DNA of 64,000 nucleotides from JAWQFO01 sp033436665 (GTDB taxonomy: Bacteria; Pseudomonadota; Alphaproteobacteria; Rhodobacterales; Rhodobacteraceae): the NCBI RefSeq assembly GCF_033436665.1, contig NZ_JAWQFO010000003.1, forward strand, positions 434,001-498,000, written 5' to 3'. Position 1 is the stretch's first letter; each line of letters begins with the position of its first letter. Below are positions 8,481 through 18,867 of the stretch, in pieces. A program made the position numbers and the translations under genes. Below the pieces are notes generated by a model. It was not told where the DNA came from, did no database searches, and worked only from the letters and a program-made list of their open reading frames with translations.

Positions 8481-8840
8481 CTAGCTGCCGCGATAGGTCG
8501 AGAAGCCGAAGGGCGACAGCAGGAGCGGGACGTGGTAATGGCTCTCGGCATCCGAGATGCCGAAGCGGATCGGGATGATGTCGAGAAACCGCGGCTCTTC
8601 GGGCGGTGTGCCGACCTTGTCGAGATAGGCCCCGGCTTCGAATACCAGCTCGTACAGACCGGTCTCGAACTGCGCCTGAGGCAGGATCGGCCCATCGGTG
8701 CGCCCGTCGGCGTTCGTGACCATCTGCGCAAGCTGTTTCGGCCCGTCCCCGGCGATCCGGTAGAGGGTCACGGTCAGCCCCTCCGCCGGCAGGCCGCGCG
8801 CCATATCGAGAACGTGGGTGGTGAGATATCCGCTGGCCAT
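8481..8840 (-). CDS. uraH: 5-hydroxyisourate hydrolase
   Basis: This transthyretin-related enzyme hydrolyses 5-hydroxyisourate, the product of urate oxidation, to OHCU. The 119-residue protein starts MASGYLTTHVLDMARG, the typical N-terminus with the catalytic-site His, and ends in FSTYRGS, the YRGS family signature. HYHVPLLLSPFGFSTY near the C-terminus is also characteristic. I chose the ATG at 8840 because AAAGGAG sits 6 bases upstream; the frame is open further 5' but without such a signal. It is divergent from the puuE-uraD fusion gene, and the shared 103-base gap probably holds the promoters of both. Confidence 0.93.
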   Translation of the reverse strand: MASGYLTTHVLDMARGLPAEGLTVTLYRIAGDGPKQLAQMVTNADGRTDGPILPQAQFETGLYELVFEAGAYLDKVGTPPEEPRFLDIIPIRFGISDAESHYHVPLLLSPFGFSTYRGS

Positions 8841-8943
8841 GTCGCGCTCCTTTGGGTCCGGGCGATCATGCAATGCGGCGATCGCGGATTGCAACGCCCC
8901 GATGGGCGGTATTGAATGCGCCGCGAACAACCGGAGAGACGAC

Positions 8944-10352
8944 GTGACGAGATACCCGCGCGATTTCGCAGGCTACGGGCCGACCCCGCCTGACCCACAG
9001 TGGCCCGGCGGCGCGCGGATCGCCGTGCAGTTCGTGCTGAACTACGAGGAAGGCGGCGAGAACAGCCTGTTGCACGGCGACGCGGCCTCCGAGGCGTTCC
9101 TGTCCGAGATCGTCGGCGCCCAGCCCTGGCCGGGACAGCGGCACTGGAACATGGAATCGATCTACGACTACGGCGCGCGGGCCGGATTCTGGCGCCTGCA
9201 CCGGCTCTTCACCGACGAAGCCATTCCCGTCACGATCTACGGCGTCGCCAGCGCGCTCGCCCGCGCGCCGCAACAGGTCGAGGCGATGAAGGCCGCGGGC
9301 TGGGAGATCGCCAGTCACGGGCTGAAATGGATCGACTACAAGGATCACACGCCCGAGGCCGAGGCCGCCGACATGGCCGAGGCGATCCGTTTACACACCG
9401 AGGTCGTGGGCGAAGCGCCGCGCGGCTGGTACACGGGGCGCTGCTCGGTCAACACGTTGCGGCTTGCGGCCGAGACCGGCCTCTTCGACTATGTGTCGGA
9501 TACCTATGACGACGATCTGCCCTACTGGTCCGAACAGGGCGACCGGGACCAACTGGTCATTCCCTACACGCTCGATTGCAACGACATGCGTTTCGCCACG
9601 CCGCAGGGGTTCAATTCGGGCGACCAGTTCTTCGCCTACCTGCGCGACACGTTCGACGCGCTTTACCAGGAGGGCGTGGCGGGGTCGCCGAAAATGATGA
9701 ACATCGGCCTGCATTGCCGCCTGATCGGTCGTCCGGGCCGCATCCAGTCGCTGAAACGCTTCATCGCGTACATCAAGGGCTTCGAGGGTGTCTGGTGCCC
9801 GCGCCGGATCGAGATCGCCGAGCACTGGGCGAAGACGCACCCGCACCCGCGTCGCACGCGGCCCTCGGAATTGGACCGCGCGGGTTTCGTGGCGGCCTAT
9901 GGCGGTATTTTCGAACATTCGCCCTGGATCGCGGAACGTGCCTTCGACCTCGAACTCGGTCCCGCGCACGACCAGCCGGGGGGGCTGCACAGCGCGTTGG
10001 CGCGGGTGTTCCGGTCGGCCAGCGCCGACGAGAGGGCCGGCGTGCTGAAGGCGCACCCCGATCTCGCCGGAAAGCTCGCCGCGGCCAAGCAGCTGACCCC
10101 GGAAAGCACCGGCGAACAGGCGAGTGCCGGTCTCGACGCGCTGACCGACGCCGAGCGGACCGAATTCCAGTCGCTGAACGCCGCCTACATGGAAAAGCAC
10201 GGCTTTCCCTTCATCATTGCTGTGCGCGACCACGACAAGGCGGGCATCCTACGCGCCTTCAAGCGCCGCATCGGCAACGACACCACGACCGAGTTCGACG
10301 AGGCCTGCCGGCAGGTCGAGCGCATCGCGCGCATCCGGCTGGAGGCTCTGGC

Positions 10353-10356
<4 letters not shown>
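8944..10356 (+). CDS. puuE: Allantoinase PuuE fused to OHCU decarboxylase UraD
   Basis: A 470-residue fusion covering two steps of urate breakdown. Residues about 1-300 are the metal-independent, polysaccharide-deacetylase-like allantoinase PuuE, from RYPRDFAGYGPTPPDPQWP through KMMNIGLHCRLIGRPGR. Residues about 310-470 are 2-oxo-4-hydroxy-4-carboxy-5-ureidoimidazoline decarboxylase: HPDLAGKLA carries the catalytic His, STGEQASAGLDAL the catalytic Glu, and YMEKHGFPFIIAVR is a family signature. The GTG at 8944 has GGAGAG just upstream; an ATG 42 codons earlier would overlap the uraH promoter region. Its stop overlaps the allE start (ATGA), so the two are coupled. Confidence 0.92.
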
Positions 10357-11158
<802 letters not shown>

Positions 11159-11162
<4 letters not shown>

Positions 11163-11650
11163 CCGGGCCCGTCCGTGCCCGTCCGCTCACGGCAGAGGCC
11201 TTCGCGCCTTTCGGCGACATCCTCGACGCGTCGGGGACCTGCGACAGGCTGATCAACGCCGGCATGTGCGAACGCCACCATGACCGCGCGCGGCTCGATT
11301 TCGGCACCGAAGGCCGGGCCGGGATCAGCATCTTCGATGCCGTTCCGCGAAGCCTGCCCTATGACTGCGACCTGCTCGAACGCCATCCCGAGGGCAGCCA
11401 GGCCTTCCTGCCGCTCAGCGCCAACCCGTTTCTTGTCATCGTTGCCCGCGATCTGGGCGGACGGCCCGACAAACCGCTCGCTTTCGTGACAGGGCCGCAC
11501 CAGGGCATCAACCTGCACCGCGGAACCTGGCACGGAGTCTTGACGCCTTTGCATCCGCCCGGTCTCTTTGCCGTCGTGGACCGCATCGGGCCGGGCGCGA
11601 ACCTCGAGGAGGTCAGGCTCGACCCGCCGGTCCGCATCATCGCCGAATAA
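11159..11650 (+). CDS. allA: Ureidoglycolate lyase
   Basis: A 163-residue cupin-like enzyme that splits ureidoglycolate into glyoxylate and urea. Length matches the roughly 160-residue E. coli AllA. Family features include RPLTAEAFAPFGDIL at the N-terminus, INAGMCERHHD near residue 37, and NLHRGTWHGVLTPL near residue 120, which contains active-site His residues. It starts with GTG inside the allE stop region (GTGA overlap), consistent with translational coupling. This completes the route from allantoate-derived ureidoglycine to glyoxylate. Confidence 0.9.
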
Positions 11651-11696
11651 CGGCGGGCGCTCCGGGGGCGGAGCGGGGACAGAAGGAACGGGGACA

Positions 11697-13046
11697 ATGA
11701 CCAGCCACGCCATCGGAACGCCCGAGCAATTGCGCGATCCGAACTACACGCCGCCGCTTGCCAAGGCGGTGCCACTGGGAATCCAGCATGTCCTGGCGAT
11801 GTTCGCCTCGAACGTGACGCCGGCCATCATCGTCGCGGGGGCCGCGGGCTTCGGCTTCGGGTCGGATTCGCCCGATTTCCCGATGATGATCTACATGATC
11901 CAGATGTCGATGCTGTTCGCCGGCATCGCCACGCTTTTCCAGACCATCGGCCTGGGTCCCGTCGGTGCGCGCCTGCCCATCGTGCAAGGCACCAGCTTTG
12001 CCTTTCTGCCGGTGATGATCCCGGCGGTGGCGGGGCAGGGCGTCGCGGGGCTCGCCGGGCTCATGACCGGCGTGGTGATCGGCGGCATCTTCCACTTCTG
12101 CCTCGGCTTTTTCGTCGGTCGACTGCGCTTTGCGCTGCCGCCGCTGGTCACGGGCCTGATCGTGCTGATGATCGGGCTGTCGCTGATCCGGGTCGGCATC
12201 CAGTACGCCGCGGGCGGCGTTCCGAAACTCGGCACCGACGATTTCGGCACCTTCGCCATGTGGTTCCCGGCGCTCGTGGTCATCGTCGTGACGCTTTGCA
12301 TCAAGTTCTTCACCCGCGGGCTGATGTCGGTCTCGGCCGTGCTGCTTGGCCTGATCGCGGGCTACGTCGTGGCCCTGCTGATGGGACAGGTCAATTTCGG
12401 CAATGTCGGCAATGCGGCGGCTTTCGCACCGCCGATGCCGTTCCGCTGGGGCACCGAGTTCAACACCGCGATCATTCTCGGCATGTGCTTCATGGCCGTG
12501 ATCAGCGCCATCGAGACGGTCGGCGACGTCAGCGGCATCGCCAAGGGGGGCGCGGGCCGCGAGGCCACCGACCGCGAGATCAGCGGCGCGACCTTTGCCG
12601 ACGGTCTCGGCACGGCGGTGTCCGGCGTCTTCGGCGGGTTGCCCAATACCTCCTTCAGCCAGAACGTCGGGCTGATCTCGATCACCGGCGTGATGAGCCG
12701 CCATGTCGTGACCATCGGCGCGCTGTTCCTGATCCTTTGCGGGCTGATCCCGAAGGTGGGTGCCATCGTCGCCACTGTGCCGATCAACGTGCTCGGTGGC
12801 GGTGTCATCATCATGTTCGGCATGGTCAGTGCCGCGGGCATCAACATGCTGTCGGAAGTGCGCTGGAACCGGCGCAACATGGTGATCCTCGCGATCTCGC
12901 TCTCGGTCGGCTTCGGGTTGCAACTCGAACCCACGGCGCTGCAGCATCTTGGCCGGACGGCCCAGATCCTTCTGACCAGTGGCCTGCTGCCGGCGGCGGC
13001 GCTGTCGATCATCCTCAACCTCGTGTTACCGGAGGATATCGACTGA
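11697..13046 (+). CDS. NCS2 family purine permease (urate/xanthine type)
   Basis: This 449-residue inner-membrane transporter has about 14 hydrophobic segments. The first helix has the QH motif (GIQHVLAMFASNVTP) and the NCS2 signature GGLPNTSFSQNVGLISITG is near residue 315. That signature resembles xanthine/urate carriers such as UapA more than uracil carriers. Its position between allA and puuD argues for proton-driven import of urate or xanthine to feed the cluster. The ATG at 11697 follows a GAAGGAACGGGGAC leader. A perfect UUCG-loop hairpin lies immediately downstream. Confidence 0.88.
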   Translation: MTSHAIGTPEQLRDPNYTPPLAKAVPLGIQHVLAMFASNVTPAIIVAGAAGFGFGSDSPDFPMMIYMIQMSMLFAGIATLFQTIGLGPVGARLPIVQGTSFAFLPVMIPAVAGQGVAGLAGLMTGVVIGGIFHFCLGFFVGRLRFALPPLVTGLIVLMIGLSLIRVGIQYAAGGVPKLGTDDFGTFAMWFPALVVIVVTLCIKFFTRGLMSVSAVLLGLIAGYVVALLMGQVNFGNVGNAAAFAPPMPFRWGTEFNTAIILGMCFMAVISAIETVGDVSGIAKGGAGREATDREISGATFADGLGTAVSGVFGGLPNTSFSQNVGLISITGVMSRHVVTIGALFLILCGLIPKVGAIVATVPINVLGGGVIIMFGMVSAAGINMLSEVRWNRRNMVILAISLSVGFGLQLEPTALQHLGRTAQILLTSGLLPAAALSIILNLVLPEDID

Positions 13047-13060
13047 TCGCGCGGCAAGAG

Positions 13061-13086
13061 GTAAGGCGGGTTTCGACCCGCCTTAC
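13061..13086. terminator. Perfect 11-bp hairpin with TTCG loop between the permease gene and puuD
   Basis: GTAAGGCGGGT pairs with ACCCGCCTTAC around a TTCG tetraloop. No U tract follows, so it may be a Rho-dependent or attenuating hairpin, or an mRNA-stabilising element, that sets a lower level of puuD transcript than of the upstream genes. Confidence 0.55.
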
Positions 13087-13110
13087 GACCGAAGACCCGA
13101 GGAAGACCCG

Positions 13111-14334
13111 ATGTACGACCTGACCGCGATGGCCGCCTGGATCGAATTCGCCGTGCGCTGGCTGCACGTCATCACGGCGATTGCCTGGATCGGGTCGTCC
13201 TTCTACTTCATCGCGCTCGACCTCGGTCTGCACCGCGACCGCAACCTCGCCTCGGGCGCGGACGGCGAGGAATGGCAGGTGCATGGCGGTGGCTTCTATC
13301 ACATCCAGAAGTACCTCGTGGCACCCGACCAGATGCCGGGCGACCTGGTCTGGTTCAAATGGGAAAGCTACGCCACGTGGCTCTCGGGCTTCGCCCTATT
13401 GATGCTGGTCTATTATCTCGGGGCGAACTTCTACCTCGTCGACCCGGCGGTGGCCGACCTCGCCGCCTGGCAGGCGATCCTGATCTCGCTGGCCTCGCTC
13501 GGCTTCGGCTGGCTCGCCTATGACTGGCTCTGCAAGAGCCGCTTCGGCGAGGACAATACCCGGCTGATGGTTCTGCTCTTCGTGATCCTTGTCGGCATGG
13601 CGTGGTTCTACACCTCGGTCTTTTCCGGACGCGCGGCGCTTTTGCACCTCGGCGCATTTACCGCGACGATCATGAGCGCCAATGTCTTCCTGACAATTAT
13701 CCCGAACCAGAAGATCGTCGTCGCCGACCTGATCGCGGGGCGTGTACCAGACGCGAAATACGGCAAGATCGCCAAGCAACGCAGCACGCACAACAATTAC
13801 CTCACGCTGCCGGTCATCTTCCTGATGCTGTCGAACCACTACCCGCTGTCTTTCGCCAGCGAGTACAACTGGCTGATCGCCAGCCTCGTCTTCCTGATGG
13901 GCGTCACGATCCGGCATTACTTCAACTCGATGCATGCGCGCGCGGGCAACCCGCACTGGACCTGGGCGGCGACGGCGGTGATCTTCGTCGTGATCATGTG
14001 GCTCTCGACCGCTGCGAACGTGACCGGCGCCGACCGCGAAGAGGCGCAGGGCGCCGGCCTGCGCTTTGCTCAGGCTGAGGGCTACCCTGAGGTTCACGAC
14101 ATCGTCATGGGGCGGTGCAGCATGTGCCACGCCGCCGAGCCGGTCTGGGAGGGGCTGCACTGGGCGCCCAAGGGCGTTCGGCTCGACAACGCCTACCAGA
14201 TCACCCGAAACGCCCGGGCGATCTACCTGCAATCGGGGCTGAGCCATGCCATGCCGCCGGCCAACCTCGCCATGATGCAGGAGGGTGAACGCGCGGCGAT
14301 CGTTGCCTGGTATGAAGGCGCAACGGGCGGATAA
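13111..14334 (+). CDS. puuD: Membrane urate oxidase PuuD with C-terminal cytochrome c domain
   Basis: A 407-residue membrane protein that oxidises urate to 5-hydroxyisourate and passes the electrons to the respiratory chain instead of directly to oxygen. Residues about 1-310 contain about eight hydrophobic helices, starting WIEFAVRWLHVITAIAWIGSSF. Residues about 325-407 are a c-type cytochrome domain with haem-binding C336-S-M-C-H340. Later Met residues (HAMPPANLAMM) can supply the axial ligand. GAGGAAG lies 7 bases before the ATG. No soluble uricase is present in the window, so PuuD supplies the first step for UraH and UraD. Confidence 0.93.
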   Translation: MYDLTAMAAWIEFAVRWLHVITAIAWIGSSFYFIALDLGLHRDRNLASGADGEEWQVHGGGFYHIQKYLVAPDQMPGDLVWFKWESYATWLSGFALLMLVYYLGANFYLVDPAVADLAAWQAILISLASLGFGWLAYDWLCKSRFGEDNTRLMVLLFVILVGMAWFYTSVFSGRAALLHLGAFTATIMSANVFLTIIPNQKIVVADLIAGRVPDAKYGKIAKQRSTHNNYLTLPVIFLMLSNHYPLSFASEYNWLIASLVFLMGVTIRHYFNSMHARAGNPHWTWAATAVIFVVIMWLSTAANVTGADREEAQGAGLRFAQAEGYPEVHDIVMGRCSMCHAAEPVWEGLHWAPKGVRLDNAYQITRNARAIYLQSGLSHAMPPANLAMMQEGERAAIVAWYEGATGG

Positions 14335-14402
14335 TCCGGCGCACGCGCCCGTCTACGCATTTGTGATTTGAGGCCCCTGCGACACGCGGGCAGGGTTCGG
14401 AC

Positions 14403-15206
14403 ATGCGCTGGCTCGCCGCCCTGACGATCTCGATTTTTGCCGCTCCTGCGCTGGCCTGCGGGCCCGACAGCGATTGCGTCATCGACAACCGCACTTACCG
14501 GATCGCAATGCCGGAGAACCACGATGGCGCAACACCGGTCGGCGCGGTGGTCTTCGCACACGGCTATCGCGGTTCGGCGGCCGGGGTGATGCGCAACGGC
14601 TCGTTGCGGCGGGCTGTTTCAAACATGGGTCTGGCCCTGATCGCGGCCGACGCGGGCGAGAACGACTGGAACATCCCCAATGCGCCGCGCAATATGGACA
14701 GCGACGGATCGGTCGAGTTTACATATTTTGCCGAAATGCTCGACGATGCCGCAGAGCGGTTTCCGATCGATGCCGACCGGGTCATGATGACCGGCTTCTC
14801 CGCCGGCGGTATGATGACCTGGAACCTTGCCTGCAATCTCAGCGACCGCTTCGCGGCCTTCGCACCGATCTCCGGCACGTTCTGGCTTGGCCCGCCCGAG
14901 AGTTGCGAAGCGCCCGTCGCCAGTATTCTGCATATCCACGGCGACGACGACAGCACCGTGCCGCTGGATGGACGTCCGATTCTCGAAACGCGGCAAGGCA
15001 AGGTCTCGGACGCGTTGGAGATGTATGCGGACTTCGGAGGGTTTGACGCCGTGGACGAGGCGGAATCCGGAGGTTTGCGCTGCACCATGAAGCGCAACCC
15101 CGAGGGCGAGATCCTCGATTTCTGCCTGTTTGCGGGCGGCCACTCGTTCCGAACCGAGTTCGTGGCCTTCGCCTGGGAAACCTTCGAAAAGGCCGGGAAG
15201 CTCTAG
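14403..15206 (+). CDS. Secreted alpha/beta-hydrolase esterase (PHB depolymerase/LpqC-like)
   Basis: A 267-residue exported hydrolase. The N-terminus is a signal peptide ending PALA-CGPDSDC. The nucleophile elbow GFSAGGMM is near residue 131, GYRGSAAG near 58 is the oxyanion region, and HIHGDDDSTVP and AGGHSFRTEF supply the likely Asp and His of the triad. The family includes poly-3-hydroxybutyrate depolymerase-like and feruloyl-esterase-like enzymes; the substrate cannot be called. It follows puuD after a 68-base gap but is not obviously related to purine use. Confidence 0.75.
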   Translation: MRWLAALTISIFAAPALACGPDSDCVIDNRTYRIAMPENHDGATPVGAVVFAHGYRGSAAGVMRNGSLRRAVSNMGLALIAADAGENDWNIPNAPRNMDSDGSVEFTYFAEMLDDAAERFPIDADRVMMTGFSAGGMMTWNLACNLSDRFAAFAPISGTFWLGPPESCEAPVASILHIHGDDDSTVPLDGRPILETRQGKVSDALEMYADFGGFDAVDEAESGGLRCTMKRNPEGEILDFCLFAGGHSFRTEFVAFAWETFEKAGKL

Positions 15207-15221
15207 CCCCGCGCATCCGTC

Positions 15222-15243
15222 AGGGCGGGCCAAAGCCCGCCCT
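15222..15243. terminator. Hairpin terminator between convergent genes
   Basis: AGGGCGGGC pairs perfectly with GCCCGCCCT around a four-base CAAA loop. It sits between the stop codons of the esterase gene and the metallo-beta-lactamase-fold gene, so it could end transcription from both sides. There is no strong U tract. Confidence 0.6.
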
Positions 15244-15251
15244 CGCCACGT

Positions 15252-16181
15252 TCAGAGCATTAGCTGGTAGCTGTGCGGAACATAGGCGAATCCATCACCC
15301 GAAGTTTCGACGTAGCCGACGCCCGGCCAGGGCATGTGGTAGCCGATGAAGGGCAGCTTGTCGGTTGCCATCATGTCGAGCAGGCGCCGGCGGGTCTCGG
15401 CGGCCCTGGCCTTGTCCATGTCGAACTTCACTTCCCAGTCGGGATGGGCGACGGACCAGACGTAGTGGTTGGCGAAATCGGCCCCGATCACCAGTTGCTG
15501 GTCGCCGGACTCGACCCGGTAGCAGCAGTGGCCGGGCGTGTGTCCGAATGCGGCGATTGCCGTGAGCCCTCCCGCGACCTCGCCTTCGTCCTCGAGGAAG
15601 GTGAACTGCTCGGCGAAGGGTTTGACCTTGGCGTCGAAGCCCTCGTTGCCGGCAGCCGCCCAGTGGTCGTATTCCGCCTGGCCCGTCACGTAGCGCGCGT
15701 TGGAATAGGTCGGGGTCCCGTCCTCGTGCGTCATGCCGCCGATGTGGTCGCCGTGCATGTGGGTCAGCACCACGACATCGACCTGGTCGGTCGTGTAGCC
15801 GGCGGCTTCGATTGCAGCGCGCGTACCCTCGGCCGAGAGGCCGGTATCGAAAAGCACCAGCTCCGACCCGGTGTTGACGATCGTCGGCGTGAAGAAGAAC
15901 TGCGCCTGGTCGGTCGGGATGTTGGCGTCCTGCGAGGCTTCGGCAAAGGTCTCGGCGTCCACGTTCAGCCCGAAGATCGTGTGCGGGTCCGGGACCGCGC
16001 GGGTTCCGGCAAGCAGCGTGGTCACGTCGAACTCGCCGACCTTCAAGCGCCGAAACGGGGCGACCTGCACGCCGGACATCGGGGCGCCGGCAAATACGGT
16101 GCCGGCAAGTCCGCCGGCAAGGGGCATCGCAGCGGCTCCGGCCAGTGCGGCGCGGCGGGTCAGCAAGCGGGTGTTGGACAT
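15252..16181 (-). CDS. Exported MBL-fold metallo-hydrolase
   Basis: A 309-residue metallo-beta-lactamase-fold protein with a Tat-like signal (RLLTRRAALAGAAAMPLAGG). The zinc motif LTHMHGDHIGG near residue 118 is the HxHxDH signature, and further ligands are HTPGHCCYR and the Asp in VIGADFANH. The overall pattern resembles the methyl-parathion-hydrolase/lactonase branch, so quorum-quenching or esterase activity is possible but unproved. I chose the ATG at 16181 because AAAAGGAGG precedes it by 7 bases; the frame is open 27 codons further upstream without such a signal. Confidence 0.8.
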   Translation of the reverse strand: MSNTRLLTRRAALAGAAAMPLAGGLAGTVFAGAPMSGVQVAPFRRLKVGEFDVTTLLAGTRAVPDPHTIFGLNVDAETFAEASQDANIPTDQAQFFFTPTIVNTGSELVLFDTGLSAEGTRAAIEAAGYTTDQVDVVVLTHMHGDHIGGMTHEDGTPTYSNARYVTGQAEYDHWAAAGNEGFDAKVKPFAEQFTFLEDEGEVAGGLTAIAAFGHTPGHCCYRVESGDQQLVIGADFANHYVWSVAHPDWEVKFDMDKARAAETRRRLLDMMATDKLPFIGYHMPWPGVGYVETSGDGFAYVPHSYQLML

Positions 16182-16305
16182 CGGGAACCTCCTTTTGGTG
16201 TTCGTGATCGCCCGAAAGCGATCATCGCTGTAGAGTGTTAGGGCGCGGCGGGCCGCCGCCAAACGAAATGACCGTAACGCATATCACTCCTGCGAGAGGT
16301 GAGGC

Positions 16306-16713
16306 ATGTCAGAGGCGGACGTGGCCGGGTTCCTGGCCGGGATCGAAACCGAGCGGCGGCGCCGCGAGGCATCGGTGCTCGACGCCCTTTTCCGGCGTGC
16401 GACAGGCTGGAATCCCGAGCTCTGGTCTGGCGGTATGCTGGGATATGGTCGGTACGACTATACCTATGCGTCCGGTCGGTCCGGAACGTGGTTCGCGACG
16501 GGCTTCGCGCCGCGGAAAGCCAGGCTCTCGATCTACATCATGCCGGGCTACGCGGATTTCGGGGAGATCCTTGCCCGGCTCGGGAAACATGCCAAGGGCA
16601 AGTCCTGCCTTTATCTCAACAAGCTCGAGGACGCGGATCTCGACGTCCTCAAAGAGCTCATACAGGCCGGTCTCGCAGATCTCGGGCGGCGCTGGCCGGT
16701 GCGTCCGACCTGA
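16306..16713 (+). CDS. DUF1801 (YdhG-like) domain protein
   Basis: A 135-residue soluble protein with the DUF1801 pattern: an N-terminal helix rich in Glu/Arg, then MLGYGRYDYTYASGRSGTWFATGFAPRK, strand ARLSIYIMPGY and a C-terminal KSCLYLNKLEDADLDVLKEL. Members are small proteins of unknown biochemical role. The gene starts after GAGAGGTGAGGC and ends 58 bases before gltX, with which it could be co-transcribed. Confidence 0.7.
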   Translation: MSEADVAGFLAGIETERRRREASVLDALFRRATGWNPELWSGGMLGYGRYDYTYASGRSGTWFATGFAPRKARLSIYIMPGYADFGEILARLGKHAKGKSCLYLNKLEDADLDVLKELIQAGLADLGRRWPVRPT

Positions 16714-16771
16714 GCGCTTGCTGGACAAACCCGCGGTGCTGTGACAGTGGAGCGCGCAACAGGAGACCGCC

Positions 16772-18097
16772 ATGACCACCACGCGTTTCGCCCCCTCGCC
16801 CACGGGCTACATCCACATCGGAAACCTGCGCACCGCGCTGATGAACTACCTCATCGCGCGGAAGGCGGGCGGCACTTTCATCCTGCGCATCGACGACACC
16901 GACCCGGAGCGGTCGAAGGAGGAATACGTCGACGGGATCAAGCAGGACCTAGAGTGGCTGGGCCTGCACTGGGACCGGGTGGAGCGACAGTCGTTGCGGC
17001 TCGACCGCTACGCCGCCGCGGCCGACGATCTGCGCGCCAAGGGCCGGTTCTACGAGGCTTTCGAGACGCCGACCGAGCTCGACCTCAAGCGCAAGAAGCA
17101 GCTCAACATGGGCCGGCCCCCGGTGTACGACCGCGCCGCGCTGGATCTGAGCGAGGTCGAGAAGGACCGGCTGCGCGCCGAGCGCGGTGACGGGGTCTGG
17201 CGCTTCAAGCTCGATCGCGAGCGCATCGAGTGGACCGACGGCATCCTCGGGCCGATTTCGATCGACGCGGCCAGCGTCTCGGACCCGGTTCTGATCCGGG
17301 GCGACGGGCAGGTGCTCTACACGCTGGCCTCGGTGGTCGACGACATGGAAATGGGTGTCACCGACATCGTGCGCGGCTCGGACCACGTGACCAACACCGC
17401 GACGCAGATCCAGATCATCGAAGCGCTGGGCGGAACGCCCCCCGCCTTCGCGCATCACTCGTTGCTGACCGGTCCGCAGGGCGAGGCGCTGTCGAAACGC
17501 CTCGGAACGCTGGCCCTGCGCGACCTGCGTGCGCAAGGCGTGGAGCCGATGGCGCTGTTGTCGCTGATGGCGCGGCTCGGTTCGAGCGATCCGGTCGAGC
17601 TGCGCACCGAAATGGCCGAGCTGATCGAGGGGTTCGACATCTCGCATTTCGGTTCGGCGCCGACGAAGTTCGACGAGCGCGATCTGTTCCCGCTGACCGG
17701 GCGCTACCTTGCCGGGCTGCCGCTCGAGGCGGTTGCCGAGCGGATCGCGGCGCTGGGCGTGCCCGAGGCCGAGCGGGCGGCGTTCTGGGAGGTCACCCGC
17801 GAGAACATCGCGACGCTCGGAGATCTCGAGGGCTGGTGGCGGCTGATGCAGGACGGCGCCGAGCCGTTGGTCGATCCCGAGGATCGCGACTTCGTCGCCG
17901 AGGCGATGGCGCTGTTGCCGGACGCGCCTTATGACACCGGCACCTGGTCGACCTGGACCGCGGCGGTGAAGGACAAGACCGGGCGCAAGGGCAAGGCGCT
18001 CTTCATGCCGCTGCGCAAGGCGGTGACGGGGCAGGAACGCGGACCGGAGATGGCGGCGCTGATGCCGCTTCTGCGGGTGGTCAGGGCGCGCGGCTGA
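16772..18097 (+). CDS. gltX: Glutamyl-tRNA synthetase
   Basis: A 441-residue class I aminoacyl-tRNA synthetase that charges tRNA-Glu. The HIGH motif appears as TGYIHIGNLRTAL near residue 10, followed by RIDDTDPERSKEEY, and the KMSKS loop as GEALSKRLG near 241. Length is close to the usual 440-480. Many alphaproteobacteria carry two GltX proteins, one with relaxed or tRNA-Gln-directed specificity, so this may be one of two. AGGAG lies 6 bases before the ATG. Confidence 0.94.
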   Translation: MTTTRFAPSPTGYIHIGNLRTALMNYLIARKAGGTFILRIDDTDPERSKEEYVDGIKQDLEWLGLHWDRVERQSLRLDRYAAAADDLRAKGRFYEAFETPTELDLKRKKQLNMGRPPVYDRAALDLSEVEKDRLRAERGDGVWRFKLDRERIEWTDGILGPISIDAASVSDPVLIRGDGQVLYTLASVVDDMEMGVTDIVRGSDHVTNTATQIQIIEALGGTPPAFAHHSLLTGPQGEALSKRLGTLALRDLRAQGVEPMALLSLMARLGSSDPVELRTEMAELIEGFDISHFGSAPTKFDERDLFPLTGRYLAGLPLEAVAERIAALGVPEAERAAFWEVTRENIATLGDLEGWWRLMQDGAEPLVDPEDRDFVAEAMALLPDAPYDTGTWSTWTAAVKDKTGRKGKALFMPLRKAVTGQERGPEMAALMPLLRVVRARG

Positions 18098-18129
18098 TCC
18101 GGGCGTTCTGCCTGTCGCCGCCTGCGGAA

Positions 18130-18161
18130 GCCTCCGGCGGGGATATTTGTGAACCAGAGAG
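18130..18161 (+). repeat. Dispersed intergenic repeat, single arm
   Basis: The sequence GCCTCCGGCGGGGATATTTG continues TGAACCAGAGA. The same element occurs as both arms of an inverted repeat at 23531-23614 and as a diverged arm at 35551-35579. Here it lies between the stop codons of gltX and the gamma-glutamylcyclotransferase-like gene. Confidence 0.7.
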
Positions 18162-18175
18162 GATCGGGACTGGGC

Positions 18176-18787
18176 TCAGTAGCGGTCCGGGAAGCTGTCC
18201 TGGAAGTCCTGGCGGAACTCGGCGCCGATGCGGTCGAGGTGACGGTCGACCAGCGCGGCTTCGGCGGTCGTGAGCTTCTGGTGGCGCGGGTAGAGCGGGG
18301 CGGCCCGATCGTCGAGGATCGGCGTGCTCCAATTGTCGGTGGTGTCGAAGAAGTCCTGCACGCCGTCCTCGCCGAAGACCCGCAGGAAGCCCTGGACCAC
18401 GACGTCGAGATAGCTCATCAGGATGCAGCGGCCGTCGCCTATGGAGAACACCTGCGGGTCGACCGCGTAGACGGCGATGTCGACCGGGTCCGCGAGGTCG
18501 TGGCGGACATTGTCCCCGGTGGGCAGGCGGGCATAGCCCTTCTCGCGCATGTCGAGCGCCTGCCAGTCGCCGCCCGGAACAGCGGCGATCAGCCCGTCGA
18601 TGCTGTGCCCGGGGGCGCGCACGCCGGTGAGCAGGACCGTGCGGTAGCCCGGCGTGCCGACCCAGGCCCGGCGCCAGCCCTGCAACGTCGCGGGCCGCGC
18701 GTCCGGGTAGTCATGGGTGGCGCGGTTCACCAGCGAGCCGTAGCCGAAGAAGTAATGCGGTCGCTCTGTCGTCATCTCGATGCTCAT
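18176..18787 (-). CDS. Gamma-glutamylcyclotransferase-family protein
   Basis: A protein of about 203 residues with the GGCT fold. The substrate-binding YFFGYGSLVNRA is at the N-terminus, and REKGYARLP has the catalytic Glu in the usual E-x-G-Y context. Members release 5-oxoproline from gamma-glutamyl peptides, but many are untested. The start is uncertain: ATG codons at 18805, 18787 and 18775 are all possible and none has a strong ribosome binding site. The 5' end faces the glycine riboswitch leader, whose promoter probably lies in the shared gap. Confidence 0.72.
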   Translation of the reverse strand: MSIEMTTERPHYFFGYGSLVNRATHDYPDARPATLQGWRRAWVGTPGYRTVLLTGVRAPGHSIDGLIAAVPGGDWQALDMREKGYARLPTGDNVRHDLADPVDIAVYAVDPQVFSIGDGRCILMSYLDVVVQGFLRVFGEDGVQDFFDTTDNWSTPILDDRAAPLYPRHQKLTTAEAALVDRHLDRIGAEFRQDFQDSFPDRY

Positions 18788-18867
18788 CGCGGCGCACTCA
18801 ACCATTCCGGGGCCGGGCCCACAAGGGCGCTTGACGCGGGCGGGGGCCGGTGGCTAGGAAATAGGCA